Of a DNA stretch of 64,000 nucleotides, positions 41,901-53,021 are shown piece after piece. The first letter of the stretch is position 1. Each line of letters starts with the position of its first letter. Below the pieces are notes generated by a model. The model saw nothing but the letters and a program-made list of their open reading frames with translations, was not told the DNA's origin and made no database searches. A program made the translations under genes and the position numbers. This stretch comes from Blastocystis hominis (lineage: Eukaryota; Sar; Bigyra; Opalinata; Blastocystidae): the NCBI RefSeq assembly GCF_000151665.1, contig NW_013171817.1, forward strand, positions 186,001 to 250,000, in the 5' to 3' direction.

Positions 41901-44900
41901 ATCGTGAAGGCGCTGAAGCTGTTCCACGACAACGAGGAAAGCACGGTGACGTTCTTTTTGGAGCACGCCGTGGAGGCGGACCGCGATATGGAGAAGACCA
42001 TGCAGCACATCCACACGGAGATCGACTGCGACGACACCGCGGCCATCTACGACTTCGACTGTCCGCGCAGCTCGCCGTTGTTTTCGGGCCAGAGCGTGCG
42101 GAACATCATCGTCAAGAAGACGCAGATCATGCACTCCGTGCCGTTCTTCGCGCAGTTCGAGCCGGCAACGCCCGCCAATCTGAGCAATGCCCTGAACGTG
42201 ATCGCCTCGCGGCGCGGGCCGCAGCTGGACGTGATTTACCCGGTGGATCCGACGGGCGTGGTGGTGGGCGTGCAGGATCTCCGCATCACGCTGTCGCTAC
42301 TGGACACGAACAGCGGCATCAGTCGGCAGGTGGAGTACCCGTACTCCGACGTGTTCTTCCACAGTCGCCGCTTCGGGAACAAGCTGAGCACGATGGCGGA
42401 TCTGCGTCGCATGACGGCGCGCATCTGTTTGAATCTGGACCTGCGTCTGCTGCGGGAGTTGGTGATCACGCTGCTGTATCTGTTCCAGAAGGAAGAGATC
42501 GACGTGTTCTCCGTGTACGACATCAAGGCGCACGATCTGCTCGCGTTCACCAAGCTCATCCACGTGTTCTATCTCACCATCGCCAGCAAGAACGTCCTCT
42601 CCGGGCCCAACCACATCACGCCCGCCTCCGCCCTCATCTACATTCTCAAGCAAACCCTCGCGCGGATGATCCAGAAGCACGACTACCCGCAGCTCCTCGC
42701 GCAGTTCATGCAAGGCGGCTGGCTGCAGTCGCCCATCGGGCCCATCGTCCACCCCATTAACTCCAAGCGCTACTACGTGAGCTCGCTGCATCCCTATCCG
42801 TCGCCCTGCAAGGTCTACGAGCGCGTCTCCATCCCCAAGGCGCAGGCTCTCCGCATCATCTTCGACGATCGCTGCTCGCTCGAGAAGGACCAGGCCTTCC
42901 TCACCTTCTTCCGCGACGCCTCCTACTCCCACGTGATCTCGCGCTACACCGGCGACTTCAGGAGCTTCTGCACGCTCCACGTGCAGAGCAACACGGTCTA
43001 CTACAGCTTCGAGTCCTCGCAGCGCAGCAGCGCGCAGTGGGGCTTCGGCTTCGCGGTGGAGCCGCTGGTGGGGCTGAGCTGGAACAACGACTTCCAAGTG
43101 CAGGGCCCGGGCTGCCTGGAGTGGATCAACTGGCAGCTGGAGACGGTTCTGGACATCGGCCAGGACTTCGCGATCCGCGACTCCGACTACTTCAACCGCG
43201 TCGCTGCGACGATCGTGGCCTATCTCCGCACCTACGGCGCGCCGTACAAGTCGCGTGCGGTGGAGCTGCTGCTCCGCCTGCTCTCCGAGCCGCAGCTCTA
43301 CCCGGTGACGCAGCTGCCGTCCATCGAGGGCATCCGACACAACGTGATGCGCTACATGAACATCGTGAAGGGCTACAAGGTCCACCCCGAGCTCCGCCTC
43401 ATCCTCGAAATGTGCATGATGTTCGAGCTCTACCCCGAGCTCCAGAGCCTCAAGACGCCCTGCCCCGCCGAGAACCTCCCGCCTTTCTGCGAGTCGCCCG
43501 GCGACGTGACGCTGAACGACGACCACATCGCGCTGCGCGACGTGCACCGTCTGGCTCGCAACCTGTACTACGGCTCGCTGCCCGACCAGAGCTATCTGCG
43601 CTACGTCGCAGAGCACACCGGACTGGAATGGAACGCGGCGGACTACGCGGACTTGGCGCGGACGATGCTGCGGTTCACGCAGGCGCAGGACGTGGCGCTG
43701 ATGACGGTGTTCCAGCAGCGCTGCGTGGCGACGAAGACGTCGCCGCTGCAATACGACATCGGATCGTTCTATCTGACGCAGGAAGACTTGATTCGCGCGT
43801 CGATTCTCGACGAATACAGCTGCGCGGAGCTGCGGCGGCGCCTCTATCTGATCCGGCTCTTCAACTTCCAGCTGAGCAGCGTGATCCACTTCATCGATCT
43901 GATGGACATGGATCAGGAGAACCGTCTCGGCACGCTTCTCTGCGCGATGAGCCAGTACATCAACCCGCAGACCAAAGAGAGCGTGCTCGAGCTCTCCATC
44001 AAGGAGACGGCGTTCGATCCGAAGGAAAGCCGCCCCGTCATCATCGTGGACTCCATGCGGACGTACGAGGACGGCGACGAGCCCAACCAGCGCCCGCCGA
44101 TTCTATTCAACGAATCCGTGATCAAAAGCGCGTTCACTTCGCAGTGCACCTTCGCGCAGCTCTTCCGCGAGGTCTCCAAGATCGACACCAACCTGCTTCG
44201 CTCCCCGCTCGACAAGAAAGGCCGGCTGTTCGCGATCAAATACAAGGGCGAGCAGGGCGTCGATTTCGGCGGGCTGTACCGCGAGGTGATGGAGCGCGCC
44301 GTGGAAGACCTCTTCTCCGACCGCATCGATCTGTTCCTGCCCTGCCCCAACAGCCGCGCGGAGGAGGGCAGCAACGAGGAGAAGTACTTGCCGAACCCGA
44401 AGTACCGGCACTCCGTCGAGGCCATGGACATGTACATGTTCGTCGGCAATCTCATCGGAATCTCCCTCCGCACCAAGCAGCAGCAGGCCTTCGAGCTGCC
44501 CTCCATGATCTGGAAGGTCCTCATCGGCTCGCAGCCCGACCTGGAGGATCTCGAGAGCGTGGACACCGATTTTATTACGCTTCTCAAGTCCATCCGCGAC
44601 TTCGACGAGGAAGAAGCCGAGGAAAGCTTTTACGACACTTTCGGACTCACTTTCTCCATCTACGACCTCGCCGGAAACGAGAACGAGCTGCTCCCTGGCG
44701 GCGCGGAGGTAGGCATTCCCGCGGGGACTCATTTGTAGATCGAGGTGACCTACGACACCGCGGAAAAGTGGTGCGAATTGGCGCTGGAATTCAAGCTGAA
44801 CGAGTTCAAGCAGGCCGCGGAAGCGATCGCGTGCGGGCTGCAGGTGCTGATTCCGCAGCGATCCATCGCGTTGTTCACGTGGGACCAGCTGGAGCGAGCT

Positions 44901-45284
44901 GTCCGCGGGGAACCCGAGGTGGAATCGTGGAAACGGGGTAATGCGTAGATCGACATCGAGGACCTGAAGCTTCACACGATCTATTCGAACTGGACGGAGC
45001 AGCACCCGGTGGTGAAGCGGTTCTGGAAGGTGCTGGAGGGGTTCGACAACAAGGATCGGAGCCAGTTCCTGCGATTTACGTGGGGACGATCGCGATTGCC
45101 GCATAAAGATTGCTGGCCGAGGCCGTTCAAGCTGTCGGCGAGGAACTATGGAGATGACATGTTGCCGTTGGCGCATACATGCTTCTTTGAGTTGGAGTTG
45201 CCGCTGTATTCGACGGATCAGATTATGAGGGAGCGATTGCTCATCGCCATTCATTATGGGGCGAGTGAGTTTATGCTGCGATAG
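35999..45284 (+). CDS. Giant HECT-type E3 ubiquitin ligase with MIB/HERC2 domain
   Basis: Transfers ubiquitin through a catalytic Cys. Likely start MGNSLSSDD at 35999, a possible N-myristoylation signal. Many short introns split the first 2 kb. A MIB/HERC2 domain ([25 protein letters not shown], broken here for length: [12 protein letters not shown] then [13 protein letters not shown]) lies at 36669-36860. From 38190 a single open stretch of over 2,100 codons runs to 44738. The HECT domain begins near 44200 (FAIKYKGEQGVDFGGLYREV), continues across introns near 44735 and 44935, and has the catalytic Cys in LPLAHTCFFELELP (45165-45206). TAG at 45282 ends it. Total about 2,900 residues. The large central region is unidentified; HECTD1- or HERC-like ligases are the nearest types. 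Confidence 0.85.
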
Positions 45285-45298
45285 TGGAGGTGGAGAGT

Positions 45299-45374
45299 GG
45301 CAGTGCAGTGCAGTGCAGTGCAGTGTAGTGTAGTGCAGTGCAGTGCAGTGCAGTGCAGTGCAGTGCAGTGCAGT
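45299..45374. repeat. (CAGTG)n microsatellite
   Basis: About 14 tandem copies of the pentamer CAGTG, three of them TAGTG, directly after the HECT stop codon and before TGTTTGTT (45402-45409). It therefore lies in the 3' untranslated part of that gene. Confidence 0.9.
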
Positions 45375-45434
45375 GTGTAGATAGTTTATAGTTTGTACTG
45401 AGTGTTTGTTGAAAAGGGGAAACGATTTGTTTCG

Positions 45435-46387
45435 ATGGACAAGCAGGACTCGGAGCTGCCACCGCAGGACTATAGAGAGTACGCCAATAGCGACTACTGG
45501 GAGGAGCGGTGAGGTGTTCGGGAGATGTGTCATGTAGCTACAAGAAGAGCGCGAATGACTCGTTTGAGTGGTACTACGGATATGACACGCTGAAGGAGGT
45601 GTTCTCCGACTACTTTGATGCCTCAGCGAATATATCCCTGTTTCTCATGCGCGGTGACTTAACCAAACGTGCTTGTCGTTGGGAATGGAAATTCCGACCT
45701 GTGTGAGGACATGGCCAAATGCCACTCGGGAAAGATTGTCGGAATTGATATTTCAGACACGGTGACGAAGGAAATGAACGAAAAGCACAAGAAGAACCTG
45801 GAACAGTTCCCCTCTATGTAAACTCGTCTCCTGCGCGTGTCTGAACTTGTAGGTGTCCTGTGGAGTACAAAACGGTGGATGCCACGACAATGGAGTATTC
45901 GCATGAGTTTGACGCGGTCATCGACAAGGGCACGCTGGACGCTCTGAACTGCGGTGACTTCGAGGTCGTTGAGAATTTAATAATGAAAATGGAATATCCT
46001 TTGATTTCCCTCCATCTTCGACTGATGGGCTTTCCTTCACTGCACCGACGCCCTGAACGAAGGCGCGCTCATCATCATTTCGCAACTCTCCGGAGAGGAC
46101 CAAATGCAGGAATTCTTATCGAGTGTATGAAGGAATGAAGGTGTCTAGTGTAGATTGTGGTCCTTTTCGATTGGGAGTTCTTCAAGTACAATGCTACGGT
46201 ATGCTTTCTTCTGTTTTTTAATGGATAGGTGTACGTTGCTGGCGATAATCCTGCCATGTGCGTTCATGTCCGGGCTGTGTAATTTCTAGTTATGCGATTG
46301 AAAAGCACGCTCGCATCCCCAACGAGCCGTACGATGCGGAGGAGGACGCTGCAAACTTTGAGGTCGAACTTGTGGATTGCTCCTCTT
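45435..46387 (+). CDS. METTL13-type (EEF1A lysine/N-terminal) methyltransferase
   Basis: SAM-dependent methyltransferase, probably acting on elongation factor 1A. Starts at ATG 45435. N-terminal family motif SDYWEERYKKS then FEWYYGYDTL. Motif I (SAM binding) is VLVVGNGNSDLCEDM, followed by IVGIDIS. The later signature FDAVIDKGTLDAL is complete, and ALIIISQLS lies near the end. Introns are short (about 29-36 nt); the one between 45655 and 45670 and one near 45990-46035 are less certain. The last exon (YAIEKHARIPNEP ... VDCSS) reaches T at 46387 with no stop codon; TGTTTGTT begins after four more bases (46392-46399), so TAA would be made by polyadenylation. Confidence 0.8.
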
Positions 46388-46618
46388 TCTCTGTTTGTTT
46401 CACACACACGCACACAAACTCCGTTCTTGCATGGAAGAAGCTAGTGGAGATGATCACAATAACGAATCCCATCAGGCATGAATCGCCATTCTCTCGATCA
46501 CATTCTTCTTCCTCCATTCTCGCTCACTGCGTGCTTCCGTCCACCAATAGACACTCCGCGCTTTCCAACAAACACCGCAACAACCTTCAACACTACGGCA
46601 CTTGCACTCAGAGCATCT

Positions 46619-47482
46619 CTAATGCTGCGACTTGCGGGTGGAGCGGGCCTCCTTCTTCTCCTTCTTCAGCTGCTCCATGCGCTGCTTGTAGGCAGCGGCC
46701 TCCTGGCGCGAGTTCTCGCGGGACAGCTTCATGGCGCGCTCGTTCGCACGCTTGTGGCAGAGACGCAGGTGGGTCACCAGACGCTGGATCTTGGGCGCCT
46801 TGTCGCGCTTGTGGCCATTGTGCTCGAACTGGCGGCGCACCACGAACTTGCGGACGTCGTCCTTCTTGCTCAGACCGAACAGCTGGCGGATGTGGCTCGC
46901 ACGCTTGGGACCCAGGCGGCGGGGCTTCGCGGAGGCCTCGTCGGTCAGACCCGGAATCTCCTGCTCGCCCTTCTTCACGATCATCAGGTTCAGGACGCAG
47001 ATATCCGAACCCACGATGCAGCCACGCACGGACTTGCGCTTACGCTCACCCTAGACATGAAATGAAGATTCCGAACCAACGTCGCGACGAGCACGGTAGC
47101 AGGACATGCCGTCGGCAAGCAGAAGACGCACACGGTAGTTGCAGAGAACTCCCTGCTTCATGGGGAAACCCTGCTTATCGTTTCCTCCAGTGATGCTGAA
47201 AAATGAGCAAATACACGCAAAACCCCTACCGGAAGACGTAGCCCTTGAACTCGTCTCCGAGAAGGTCTCCCTCAACCTCCTGGCTAATTCTCTTGTCCAT
47301 CAGACAACGGCTAGCAATCAACTCCCAAAAACTAATTTCTACAGCTTGTTCTCATCATCAATATCAATAGGCTTCTGAGAACCGAGAGCGGGATAGCAGA
47401 TGTTAAGCTACAAGCACGATTAACACAATTCCACCTCACGAAACACATAAACTGCAATAATGGATAGCGCACATACTTTCAT
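46619..47482 (-). CDS. RPS6: Ribosomal protein eS6
   Basis: Small-subunit ribosomal protein. The first exon is only ATG AAA (47482), followed by a 69-nt intron, then [20 protein letters not shown]. After a 32-nt intron comes [20 protein letters not shown], then [17 protein letters not shown] and, across a 30-nt intron, [11 protein letters not shown] and [16 protein letters not shown]. The C-terminus is basic ([18 protein letters not shown] ... RKSQH), shorter than in animals and with few of the regulatory serines. A TGTTTGTTGG element lies about 45 bp past the stop. Confidence 0.93.
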
Positions 47483-47724
47483 ACTAATCTACTTCAGTAA
47501 AACCACAGTATTCAAGGTTATGTGGGGGAATGACAGAACTAAAGAAGACAAGGGGGTGTTTCAATTCTATAGGAAATCAATACATTGAATATTCACCAAG
47601 CAGTTCATTTAAAAAATGCAATTTGTATTGAAATTGGAAGGAATATCGGCAAATGAACGCGTGTACACAGTTTCCCCATGTTTCAGAAGCACAGTATCGA
47701 ACAAACAGGAAAAACAAAAAACAA

Positions 47725-48930
47725 CTATCGATTTGCTAGTTGCCACAGCGCTACCACATCTACTGGAGTATATCGATGCGCAGCAGATAGTCGCATATAC
47801 ACTCCCGGCATATACGCCTTCCACATGAACTCCATCACCCCTTGCGGGTAGGTAAGCAGGGTAATATTCGTAATCGCTGCAATTTGCCCCAGGAACACGT
47901 CGTCAAAGTAAATAATCGGTCCGATGTGTTCGCAATACTTGACGATGGTGGCGAGCGTGTCTCCTGCTATCGTAACGAAGCAACCCGACGGATAGGGATC
48001 AAAAACTGGCTGGGGGAAGAGAGTCTTGGGCATCCAGTATCGGCTGACATCAACACGGATGGGTTTGTTGCCCGTAACGATGGTTCCGATGAGTGTTTGC
48101 GATCTACGCTGCATTAAGAATTGTTTGATGTGGGTTCGTGGATTGTACCAGACATCATTGTCCGCACGCACATAGTACGCGATTTTGGGACAGTAATGCG
48201 AAGTCCAGTTGTACGTTAAGATGGCGAGCAGTGTGAGGTTCATAAAGTGGTTTTTCATATCGAACTGCACGATATCGTGGAACTTCTCCGACTCTTCGCG
48301 GAGCAAACGATCGCCTTCCGGGTCGTTTTCGTCGTGGCCGGCGAAGAACAAGTGAATTACCTTCTTTCCTTCCACTTCGCGGATGTTTCCCCACGCTTCG
48401 CGCGTTCCCATGCGTTCCATGAATTGGCGAGGTCCCACCGGGCTTCCAACCACAATATAGGTATCGTCTTGGCACGCATTTTCATTGTTGATGATCGTGT
48501 GGTAGGTATGAGGATACTTCATAACCATGTCTTCGATGCGGTATTTCTTGTCAGCATAGATTCCTCCCCTGCTGTCGTATTTGAAACACTTTCGATTTTC
48601 CTTGTGCATGATACAATTGTAGACGGACTTGGATTCCTTCCAAAGATAGTCGCGCATGACGTCTACTCGCTGGTCGATCGTTAATTTCCCGAACACTTCG
48701 CTATTCTCAAATTCCTTTGGAGCTACGTCGTTAGAATTGGTTTGTGTAGAAATACATCGGAAATGATAGAACTCTTCTGAAATCGCCTCCACACTTTGGC
48801 TCGAAACCGCATCTCGATTGGGAAGCGAGGAGGACAGTTTGAGCGTGCCCAAGATAAAGAGACAAGTTAGCCCGAATGAAACCCAGAAATAGAAAGTCTC
48901 CATGAACGAAAAACTGTTTGGCTCAAACAT
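47725..48930 (-). CDS. GT31 beta-1,3-glycosyltransferase, type II membrane protein
   Basis: A Golgi enzyme adding galactose or a related sugar. Uninterrupted frame of about 400 residues. The start is either ATG 48930 or, more likely, ATG 48903 (METFYFW), which leaves room for the 3' end of the upstream gene. The segment FYFWVSFGLTCLFILGTL is a signal anchor. GT31 features are REAWGNIREVEGKKVIHLFF, FDMKNHFMNLTLLAILTYNW, a DxD-like YVRADNDVWYN, YPSGCFVTIAGDTL and IIYFDDVFLG. The acceptor cannot be told. TAG ends the frame, and CCTGTTTGTTCG follows about 20 bp on. Confidence 0.8.
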   Translation of the reverse strand: MFEPNSFSFMETFYFWVSFGLTCLFILGTLKLSSSLPNRDAVSSQSVEAISEEFYHFRCISTQTNSNDVAPKEFENSEVFGKLTIDQRVDVMRDYLWKESKSVYNCIMHKENRKCFKYDSRGGIYADKKYRIEDMVMKYPHTYHTIINNENACQDDTYIVVGSPVGPRQFMERMGTREAWGNIREVEGKKVIHLFFAGHDENDPEGDRLLREESEKFHDIVQFDMKNHFMNLTLLAILTYNWTSHYCPKIAYYVRADNDVWYNPRTHIKQFLMQRRSQTLIGTIVTGNKPIRVDVSRYWMPKTLFPQPVFDPYPSGCFVTIAGDTLATIVKYCEHIGPIIYFDDVFLGQIAAITNITLLTYPQGVMEFMWKAYMPGVYMRLSAAHRYTPVDVVALWQLANR

Positions 48931-48939
48931 CAAGAAACC

Positions 48940-50256
48940 TTATTTCTTTTCCACCGTTTCCTTTTTCTCCTCCGCGCTCTCCTTCTCTTTCTTCTTCTGT
49001 TGCTGCTTTAAATGACGATGATACCACGAATCCTCTCGGCTCGTGCAGTCTTTCAACACCCAGGGATCGCCCCGCGCGTGCATTTTCTCCGCCAGACCGG
49101 CGATTAGACTTCGCAGCTCCTTTCGGGACTCTTCCCGAGCGAAGTTCATTAATGCCAGCTGTGTTCGCTCCTCCGTGAAGATCTATGCCTTATTCTCGGT
49201 CTGCGCCACTACACAGAGCGCTCGGTACAAAATTTTAAACATATGCGCCTTGATCTCTCCAGGAAGGGCATGATGTTTCTCCTCGAGGTCTAAGTACTCG
49301 TAACATATCTCATCCTAATCTCGACTCTCCAACAAACACGTACGACCGTAAGAAGATGGCCGTCGGCTGGGTCGATTCCATTCACGAAGAAGGCGGGATT
49401 TTCTAAAATCGCTTCGCCCACCATCACGCCGCAAACGCCTGTTTCCTCGATGCATTTCGTCACATCCTCAAGGCTGCAAATGCCTCCGTTCGCAAACACC
49501 GGAATGGAGAGCTCCTTGCGGATGGTGGCGATGGCCTGCCAGTCGCAGGCTCCCGTGCGATCTTTGTTTTGCTCCCGTGTTCTTCCGTGAATCTGTGGCG
49601 TGTGAAACATGTTAGACGACCTACAGTAATCATCTGTGCTCCTTCTCTCTCTAGCATTTTACAAAGCTTGATTGTGTCTTCTAGCGATGGGAGCAGGCGA
49701 ATTTTCACCGTGAAAGGGAACTGCACCTCCTCACCCCCTAATGCTTTGGCAATCTGCTCAACTAAATTGTAGTTGGGAAGGAGGTACGAGCCGTACTTTC
49801 CTTTCCTCGCTATTCCTTGGGGACATCCCAGATTGAGATCCACTGCCATGCATTTGCCCTCAAATTTGAGTGCGGCTTTCTGTAAAAACTCGGGATCATT
49901 CCCGCACAACTAGAGCTGGACACGACCCCGTACACCAAACCTGCACGATAAGGGGACTGTCTCCATCACAGGTGTGAAAATAGCGATCTAAATAACCGCT
50001 GTCTTCAAACATGACACGCGAATGGTACATTTGCGTAAAACACAAGTGACAACCGTATTTCCTCACTAACAATCGAAAGGGAAGATCGCACTGCTCCACC
50101 TAGAATAAAATTTAAACATCACACTAACCATAGGAGCTAGAACATGCCGTGTGTGTTCTATGTGAGAGAACAATCAAATGCAATACGTAACGTCTCTTTA
50201 AACGCAGCAATGCGTTTTGCCTTGAGCTCACTGTATTTGTCCTCAACAGGATCCAT
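48940..50256 (-). CDS. tRNA-dihydrouridine synthase, DUS1 type
   Basis: Reduces uridines (positions 16/17 in DUS1 targets) in tRNA using FMN and NAD(P)H. Seven exons with introns of 28-32 nt read from ATG 50256: HVLAPMVEQCDLPFRLL, TQMYHSRVMFEDSGYLDRYF, CMAVDLNLGCPQGIARKG with the catalytic Cys in LGCP, KIRLLPSLEDT, then after an intron ITIHGRTREQNKDRTG, and SIPVFANGGICSLEDV with GVMVGEAILENPAFF. The C-terminal extension (EYLDLEEKHHALPGEIKAHM, a Lys/Glu-rich tail KKKEKESAEEKKE) matches the DUS1 subfamily. The stop at 48940 lies only 9 bp before the first possible ATG of the GT31 gene. Confidence 0.9.
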
Positions 50257-50414
50257 TTCGTTAAGACGAACCCAATCCACACGAGTAAAGAATACGAAAG
50301 TAGGAAGAATTAGAGTATACAAAAAGACCCCATAATGAATAAGGGGCATAGAGTGGAAAGGGGCCCTATTTCTTATTGTATGGTTTGTACCAGAAACAAT
50401 TGTTGTGTAGAGCA

Positions 50415-51276
50415 TGGCTATTGGTAGGTTATGTGCAAGAGAGGTGGACTGCATTAAAGCAGTTATTTTCCTGAAAGAAGGGAGGCAGTCGATTCTAACC
50501 CATTTGTAGGCAAGTCTCAGAAGAAAATCAGTAAGAAGGGAAAGGGAAAGAAGGTGATTGATACCATGGCTAAGAAGGAGTGGTACGATGTGCGTGCCCC
50601 TAACCAGTTCCTGGTGCGTGATGTGTGCAAGACGCTCGTGTCTCGTACTTCGGGATTGAAAATCGCCTCTGAGGGTCTGAAGGGACGTATTTTCGAGGCC
50701 AATCTGGGTGATCTGAGCAAGAACGAGGAGCAGGGTTACCGCAAGATCAAGCTGCGAGTGGAGGACGTGCAGGGAGATAAGTGCATCACCCTCTTCTACG
50801 GAATGGACATCACCCGCGACAAGCTGGGTTCTCTGATCAAGAAGTGGAAGACTCTGATCGAGTGCAACGTGGAGGTGTCTACCACCGACGGTTACAAGCT
50901 GCGTCTGTTCTGCATCGCGTTCACCCGCAAGCAGGACAACCAGAACAAGAAGACTTGCTACGCGCAGGCCTCTCAGATCCACCGCATTCGTGCGAAGATG
51001 GTGGAGATCATCACGGACGAGGTGTCGAAGTGCGATCTTGCGACGCTGGTTCCGAAGCTGTGCATGGAGTCGATCGGTGCTCGCATTCAGAAGGAGTGCA
51101 ACAAGATCTATCCTCTGGAGAACACGCTGATCCGCAAGGTGAAGATGATCAAGTCGCCCAAGATCGATACGGTGAAGCTGATGGAGCAGCACGCCGATGT
51201 CGTGAAGAAGGAGGAAGAGGGCGTGAAGGTGGAGGAGACTGTGGCTCCCATGGCTGGATCGGGAGGTCGTCTGTAA
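50415..51276 (+). CDS. RPS3A: Ribosomal protein eS1 (S3a)
   Basis: Small-subunit ribosomal protein. Exon 1 encodes only MAIG (ATG 50415); an 86-nt intron (50425-50510) follows; exon 2 continues [93 protein letters not shown] and [17 protein letters not shown]. It ends with an acidic tail before TAA. The open frame from the internal Met at 50554 lacks the basic N-terminus, so the upstream exon is required. TGTTTGTT lies about 37 bp past the stop. Confidence 0.94.
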
Positions 51277-51480
51277 GCTTCTCTCTCTCTGGACGCACAC
51301 AACAATTTCGGAAGTGTTTGTTGGACAAATGAGTGATGGAAACAGGGGGAGGGAAAGGGAAATGGAGGGTGAATGGGGAAGCGTGGTGGAGGGAAGGATC
51401 ATAGGAAAGAGAGCAGATATCAATCAATCAATCAATCACACATCCTAATCAAACTCGTCACATATCCAAACAAACAAACC

Positions 51481-52683
51481 AATAAAAATCGTCATAGGAG
51501 TCGAGGATATCCTGAATCTTGAACATGTCACGAAGCACCAAACGCACATCGTCTTCCATGGAAAGGGATCGCAACAGCGGAATCAGCTGATAGAGCTTCT
51601 TGTCGGTAGGATCCGAATACCACGAAGAAATTGGAATTCCATTATTCACGTTGAAGGCGAAGGAATAGAGGGAATTATCGAGAATGATCACCTTCGACTA
51701 AACAAAATCATAAGAATAGGCAAATAGCAGTACCAAATCCCGATTTAGAGACCGAAGGTCCTTAATGTACATACCATCATTCACGCGAATACAATGCTCT
51801 CGATTCAAACAGTACTGAATTAGTTTTGTCTCGCTGTTGAACAAGTCACAAATCAACTCTCCATAGACGCGAATTCCCGCGGTAAACACGATCAGTTCGT
51901 AATACTGACTCATAGTCTCCAGAAAGTAAAACACGTAGGGACGAAAGCACAGATACACGTCGTATTTTATGCCGTCGTCGATTTCAAACGTAATATCAAA
52001 CTGAGCAGGCTTCTCCAGATAGCAATGGACCAAAGTTTCATCTAAATCTAAAACGAGTGTATGGGTATGGCGAGATATCTTTGGTGGAAGCAAGTTGAGC
52101 TTTAGATATTGAGGAGGGATGGAGGAATACGGGGGAACAGCCTTCATTAGTACATAGGGGTCGACAAAATCGTCCATTTCTTCTTGCTCTTCTTCCTCAT
52201 ATTCCTCTGCAGAGTCGTAAAATACAGAAGACACCATTTCTTCTTCTTCTGGAGAAATACTACCTGGATGTTTCAAAGACAGTGTCCGCAGTGTTGATGA
52301 AGTGTTAGTGAAGGAACAAAATCAATAATGATTCAAAGATATTCTCTAGAAACACTCGGGCGCCGCGAATCGGATTCACGCGCGAGAGAACTATGACGAC
52401 GAATTGTTTCGCATAGTTCTAGTATGGTGATCCGAAATAAACTACCAAACCATCCGATATACGTGGGTACGGAGTCATGATGGATTCACGCTTCTCCGTT
52501 TCGGTAGATTTTTCGGCTATGGAGAGCCTCACTTTCCGTCCCTCCGAATCATTCTTTTCGGCATTCACAGGAATCACAACTAAAAAACCGTTAGCACATC
52601 GAAATTAGAGTATATCTCCTACCATAAGAAGCATTCTTCTTATTTTTCAAAGAACTGTCGTAATCCCTTTGCCTGGAAAACAT
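51481..52683 (-). CDS. CTD/SCP-type (FCP1-like) protein phosphatase
   Basis: A magnesium-dependent phosphatase of the HAD family, typically acting on RNA polymerase II tail or nuclear-envelope substrates. The catalytic motif is TLVLDLDETLVHC (DxDxT); LIVFTAGIRVYGELI and, after a 36-nt intron, KVIILDNSLYSF and NNGIPISSWY complete the fold. The N-terminal half is acidic (EYEEEEQEEMDDF). A likely first exon starts at ATG 52683 (MFSRQRDYDSSLKNKKN) and joins across a 43-nt intron; the splicing between 52270 and 52460 was not resolved. At the 3' end the frame reaches T at 51481, four bases before TGTTTGTT (rc of 51469-51476), so TAA is formed by poly(A) after SYDDFY. Confidence 0.78.
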
Positions 52684-53021
52684 TTTTTTTGCTTATCTGA
52701 AAAGTGTGCTGTGTAATATGTGAAAGATATCGTTTTGGTTCCAAACATGATCACTCCAAGTCGAACGCTCGGAAGAGAAGAAGGACTCTATTTACACAAA
52801 AAATTGTGCAGCGGTTCATTTTTACTGTGGAATAATCCAGTTCTTACCAAATCATGCCGGTTGGTTTGCTGTGCGATTGAGCATTCTGATTTTACAATAT
52901 ATTGAAATCGCCCGAGATTCCGCCGTGTCTCTCCATGTATCTCATAGATCGTTTGATAAAGTAGATTATATTATCACATATGAATTTCCTGAATCAAGCT
53001 AAGGGATTGGTCGCGTAGGAG
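52684..53021. other. Intergenic region between divergent genes
   Basis: No gene seen, apart from a possible upstream epsin exon: an ATG at 52980 opens 12 codons in the same frame as the epsin start but runs into TAG at 53015. Confidence 0.4.

Noticed and set aside
38550-42134. Antisense open frame of about 1,200 codons inside the HECT gene
   Set aside because: It mirrors the GC-rich third-base pattern of the sense HECT frame, has Arg/His/Glu/Val-rich composition without domains, and the sense strand continues into a real HECT domain.
42297-43889. Second long antisense frame in the HECT gene
   Set aside because: Same reason: shadow of the biased sense codons, no recognisable motif.
45299-45374. 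CAGTG repeat as a telomere, satellite or CRISPR-like array
   Set aside because: It is a simple pentamer run of 76 bp without spacers inside a 3' untranslated region.
50158-51423. 421-codon minus-strand frame over eS1
   Set aside because: Only its last 30 codons are real (first exon of the DUS1 gene); the rest is opposite to the eS1 coding sequence.
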